This document shows positions 3,834 to 6,797 of a DNA stretch of 6,797 nucleotides, piece by piece. The DNA comes from an uncultured Chitinophagaceae bacterium. Lineage in GTDB: Bacteria; Bacteroidota; Bacteroidia; Chitinophagales; Chitinophagaceae. Numbering within the stretch: position 1 is the first letter of the stretch; each line of letters begins with the position of its first letter. Made by a program: the position numbers and the translations under genes. The notes beneath the pieces are model-generated. The model saw only the letters and a program-made list of their open reading frames with translations, ran no database searches and had not been told where the DNA came from. Location of the stretch: assembly GCA_937996595.1 (NCBI GenBank), contig CALKVC010000135.1, positions 1 through 6,797 on the forward strand. Direction: 5' to 3'.

Positions 3834-6776
3834 ATGAAAATTAATATTGCAGCTTTAATTGCTCTTTTGCTAACCCTAAATGGTTTTTCCCAGCAGGGAT
3901 ATGTTCAATATGTAAATCCGTTTATTGGTACCGGCGGGCATGGGCATACTTACCCGGGAGCAACCGTGCCGCATGGGATGGTTCAGCTAAGCCCCGATAC
4001 CAGGCTTACCGGCTGGGACGGATGCGGCGGATACCATTATTCCGACAGCTTCATCTACGGATTTTCGCATACCCATCTCAGTGGTACCGGCGTAAGCGAT
4101 TACGGTGACATTCTGCTGATGCCTATGAACGGCCAGCCATCTCATGACAATAAAATATACGGTTCAGCTTTTAGTCATGCCCAGGAAAAAGCAACGGCAG
4201 GTTATTATAGTGTTAAGCTGCTTGATGACGGTATCCAGGCTGAATTTACTGCCACTGAGCGTGCCGGGATGCATCACTATACATTTTCATCAGCAACAGA
4301 TAATGCCATCATTCTCGACCTCGTTCATCGTGATGAAGTGCTGGAATCTTACATGACAATCGTTGACAGCGTAACCATAACGGGATTGCGTAGGAGCAAA
4401 TCCTGGGCAAGCAACCAATATGTGTATTTTGTCATGAAGTTCTCCAGCCCGTTTGCAAAAAGTGGTATCTGGAAAGATGAAGTGCCGGATGAAAAAAGCA
4501 GGTATGCCTCATCCAAAAACCTGAAAGCATATATGAGTTTCAACCTGCCTGCTTCCAGCGATGTTTATGTAAAAGTGGCCTTATCGCCTGTAAGCATGGA
4601 AGGTGCCAAGCGTAACCTGGAAGCTGAAATGCCGGGCTGGGATTTTGAAGCCGTGAAAACAGCCGCTGAGCAAAAATGGGAATCTGAATTAGCAAAGATT
4701 GAAGTGAGGTCTGAAGATACAACCAAACTGCGCATATTCTATACGTCTCTGTATCACACTGCTATCGTACCTAATATAAATATGGATGTAGACGGGCAAT
4801 ACCGGGGCATGGACGGAAAGATACATATGGCAGCAGGGTTTACATACTATTCAGTGTTTTCATTATGGGATACTTATCGTGCCGCACATCCGCTGTACAG
4901 TATCATCGACAGGAACCGTACACTTGATTATATTAAGACCTTCCTGGTACAATACCAGCAGGGTGGAAGGCTGCCTGTATGGGAACTGGCCAGTTGTGAA
5001 ACAGATTGCATGATTGGTTACCACAGCATACCGGTAATAACCGATGCATATGTAAAAGGTATCACCGGGTTTGATATAAAACTTGCATTGGAAGCCATGA
5101 AGAAAAGCGCCAACTGGAACCACTTCGGGCTTCCGGCATATATAAGAAACGGATTGATGGAAACAGATGACGAATCAGAAAGTGTTAGCAAAACCCTTGA
5201 ATATGCATATGATGACTGGTGTATTGCACAGTATGCAAAACTTACCGGGAATGAAAAAGATTACCGGGATTATACCAGGCGGTCTCAATATTATAAGAAT
5301 ATCCTGGATGCTGCAACAGGATTCATGCGCCCCCGTAAAAATGGCGATTGGCTGCATCCCTTCGACCCACGGGAAGTGAATAACCATTTTACGGAAGCCA
5401 ATAGCTGGCAGTATTCGTTTTACTTTCCGCAGGATATTAAAGGATACCTTGAACTTACAGGTGGATCAAAAAAACTGGAACAAAAACTTGATTCCCTTTT
5501 TGCTGCACCGCAACAAACAACCGGCAGAAATCAAAGCGATATCACCGGACTTATTGGCCAGTATGCACACGGAAATGAACCCAGCCATCATATTGCATAC
5601 CTGTATAATTACACCGGTAAGCCATATAAAACACAACAACTGGTAAACAGGATCATGACTGATATGTACCTTGATGCACCTGATGGTTTAATTGGTAATG
5701 AAGATTGCGGACAAATGAGCGCCTGGTACGTGTTAAGTGCATTGGGGTTCTATCCGGTTACGCCGGGTTCTCCCTATTACATGATCGGTTCCCCTGTATT
5801 TCCACTCGCGACCATCAACCTGGAAAATGAAAAATCCTTTATCATAAATGCACCCGGTGCAGGCGGGAAAAATATATATATACAGCAGGCATTGCTCAGT
5901 ACTGCCGCTAAAATGAAACCTACACAATGGGATTCAGCATATCTAAAGCATGGTGATATTGCCAACGGTGGCCTTATTACGTTTATGATGGGCGACAAAC
6001 CGGGCAAGTTATTGCCTGTTGAAGCCAAACAATTGACCGGACCATATGCAGGCAGTTTGAAAATAGTGATGAATCCTGTGATCAATGGAGGTGCTATTCC
6101 TTTTAAAGGAAACAGGAAAATTACAATCACCTCAGCAGAAAAGAACGTACGTATTTTTTATACAACAGATGGCTCAGAACCAACAATTAAAAGCAGGTTA
6201 TATAAAATGCCCGTTATCATTAACAGGTCTGCGGTTGTTAAAGCAATTGCCATCAATCAAAAAGGGGTTGCCAGTTTTGTAACCCGGGCTGAATACCGTA
6301 AACAGCCTCATAACTGGACAGTGAAATACAATGTGGCCTATGAGCAGCAATATGATGCCGGAGGTGTGGAAGGCCTGATTGACGGAATACATGGCACTAT
6401 TGACTGGCGGAAAGGTAACTGGCAGGGATACCAGCATACGGATATGGACGTGATTGTTGACTTAAAATCGGTGAGGCCGGTATCCAGGATCAGGATCGGT
6501 TTTTTACAGGATACAAGATCATGGATCATAATGCCAAAACAGGTACAGATCGAAGTGTCTTCTGACGGGATGGTTTACAGGCCAATTTATAACGGTAAGG
6601 AGTACCTGTATATTGAAGACGAAGAGCCGCAGGTAATGAAACTGGAACCCAGTTTTGCAGCAACAACAGCGAGGTTTATCAGGATAAAAGCCGTTCAGTA
6701 TGGCAATTTGCCCCAATGGCACACCGGTGCCGGCGGCGCCTCCCATATATTTGTAGATGAAATAGAGGTTGAATAA
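3834..6776 (+). CDS. Secreted GH92 family exo-alpha-mannosidase with chitobiase-C and F5/8 type C domains
   Basis: GH92 enzymes are calcium-dependent, inverting exo-acting alpha-mannosidases that trim N-glycans or yeast mannan. The 980-residue protein has a Sec signal peptide (about 1-19, no lipobox, so periplasmic or secreted). The N-terminal GH92 domain opens with YVNPFIGTGGHGHTYPGATV at 26-45 and continues with GFSHTHLSGTG at 76-86. The catalytic helical-barrel domain (about 280-735) shows SLWDTYRAAHP (343-353), TEANSWQY (520-527; Glu521 the probable general acid), HGNEPSHH (579-586) and GNEDCGQMSAWYVLSALGFYP (621-641; Glu623/Asp624 near the base). A chitobiase/hexosaminidase C-like module (about 745-822, with YTTDGSEPT) and an F5/8 type C, CBM32-like module (about 826-980) follow; this tail is better known from Bacteroidota GH20 hexosaminidases. 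Linkage specificity cannot be read from sequence. No SusC/D partner or own promoter is visible. Confidence 0.94.
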   Translation: MKINIAALIALLLTLNGFSQQGYVQYVNPFIGTGGHGHTYPGATVPHGMVQLSPDTRLTGWDGCGGYHYSDSFIYGFSHTHLSGTGVSDYGDILLMPMNGQPSHDNKIYGSAFSHAQEKATAGYYSVKLLDDGIQAEFTATERAGMHHYTFSSATDNAIILDLVHRDEVLESYMTIVDSVTITGLRRSKSWASNQYVYFVMKFSSPFAKSGIWKDEVPDEKSRYASSKNLKAYMSFNLPASSDVYVKVALSPVSMEGAKRNLEAEMPGWDFEAVKTAAEQKWESELAKIEVRSEDTTKLRIFYTSLYHTAIVPNINMDVDGQYRGMDGKIHMAAGFTYYSVFSLWDTYRAAHPLYSIIDRNRTLDYIKTFLVQYQQGGRLPVWELASCETDCMIGYHSIPVITDAYVKGITGFDIKLALEAMKKSANWNHFGLPAYIRNGLMETDDESESVSKTLEYAYDDWCIAQYAKLTGNEKDYRDYTRRSQYYKNILDAATGFMRPRKNGDWLHPFDPREVNNHFTEANSWQYSFYFPQDIKGYLELTGGSKKLEQKLDSLFAAPQQTTGRNQSDITGLIGQYAHGNEPSHHIAYLYNYTGKPYKTQQLVNRIMTDMYLDAPDGLIGNEDCGQMSAWYVLSALGFYPVTPGSPYYMIGSPVFPLATINLENEKSFIINAPGAGGKNIYIQQALLSTAAKMKPTQWDSAYLKHGDIANGGLITFMMGDKPGKLLPVEAKQLTGPYAGSLKIVMNPVINGGAIPFKGNRKITITSAEKNVRIFYTTDGSEPTIKSRLYKMPVIINRSAVVKAIAINQKGVASFVTRAEYRKQPHNWTVKYNVAYEQQYDAGGVEGLIDGIHGTIDWRKGNWQGYQHTDMDVIVDLKSVRPVSRIRIGFLQDTRSWIIMPKQVQIEVSSDGMVYRPIYNGKEYLYIEDEEPQVMKLEPSFAATTARFIRIKAVQYGNLPQWHTGAGGASHIFVDEIEVE

Positions 6777-6784
6777 AAAAGTCC

Positions 6785-6797
6785 CGGTTAACAACCG
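6785..6797 (+). terminator. Probable terminator hairpin after the GH92 gene, cut by the window edge
   Basis: CGGTT-AAC-AACCG forms a 5-bp stem directly at the window end, preceded by CC and by a run of six A at 6775-6780. If the sequence continues GGGAC plus a T-run it is a bidirectional intrinsic terminator. That part is outside the window, so only the hairpin is seen. Confidence 0.5.

Noticed and set aside
5777..6130. 117-codon minus-strand frame inside the GH92 gene
   Set aside because: It lies opposite a well-supported GH92 coding frame and its translation shows no recognisable family; other minus-strand frames here are likewise shadows.

Overview
The window looks like chromosomal DNA from a Bacteroidota species, most likely near Chitinophagaceae. 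The grounds are AT-rich gene starts without clear Shine-Dalgarno sequences, a promoter fitting the Bacteroidota pattern (TTTG, then TAnnTTTG), a Bacteroidota-type second SSB, and a secreted GH92 mannosidase with a hexosaminidase-like C-terminal tail. The taxonomic call is inference from protein style, not from a marker gene.

Left half (1-2006, minus strand): four genes are read leftwards, in order a secreted or membrane-anchored protein of unknown function (1521-2006), a four-helix membrane protein (1011-1472), the 5'/3'-nucleotidase SurE (204-986), and the start of a small membrane protein that runs off the left edge (1-207). The gaps are 48 and 24 bp, and the last pair overlaps by 4 bp (ATGA), so at least the surE end is likely one transcript.

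Centre (2007-3833): a 376-bp divergent intergenic region leads to a rightward XRE-S24 (LexA/CI-like) regulator (2383-3144) and then a single-stranded DNA-binding protein (3211-3660). The regulator has a recognisable promoter with two 15-bp palindromic boxes of the same consensus, one in the promoter spacer and one at the predicted transcription start. This is a convincing picture of autoregulation. The regulator keeps the Ser/Lys dyad and an Ala-Gly site at LexA-like spacing, so regulator plus ssb may form a small DNA-damage-responsive module. After ssb come tandem 15-bp repeats ending in a perfect hairpin, then an intrinsic terminator.

Right part (3834-6776): a complete 980-residue secreted GH92 exo-alpha-mannosidase with a chitobiase-C-like domain and an F5/8 type C (CBM32-like) domain. 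It starts only 18 bp after the terminator and has no visible promoter of its own. No SusC/SusD genes are in view. The window ends inside what looks like the next terminator hairpin.

No tRNA, rRNA, CRISPR array, insertion sequence or transposase was found. The most interesting parts are the regulator-ssb module with its twin operators, the slipped-register repeat hairpin behind ssb, and a Gly-to-Asp change inside the SurE metal motif.
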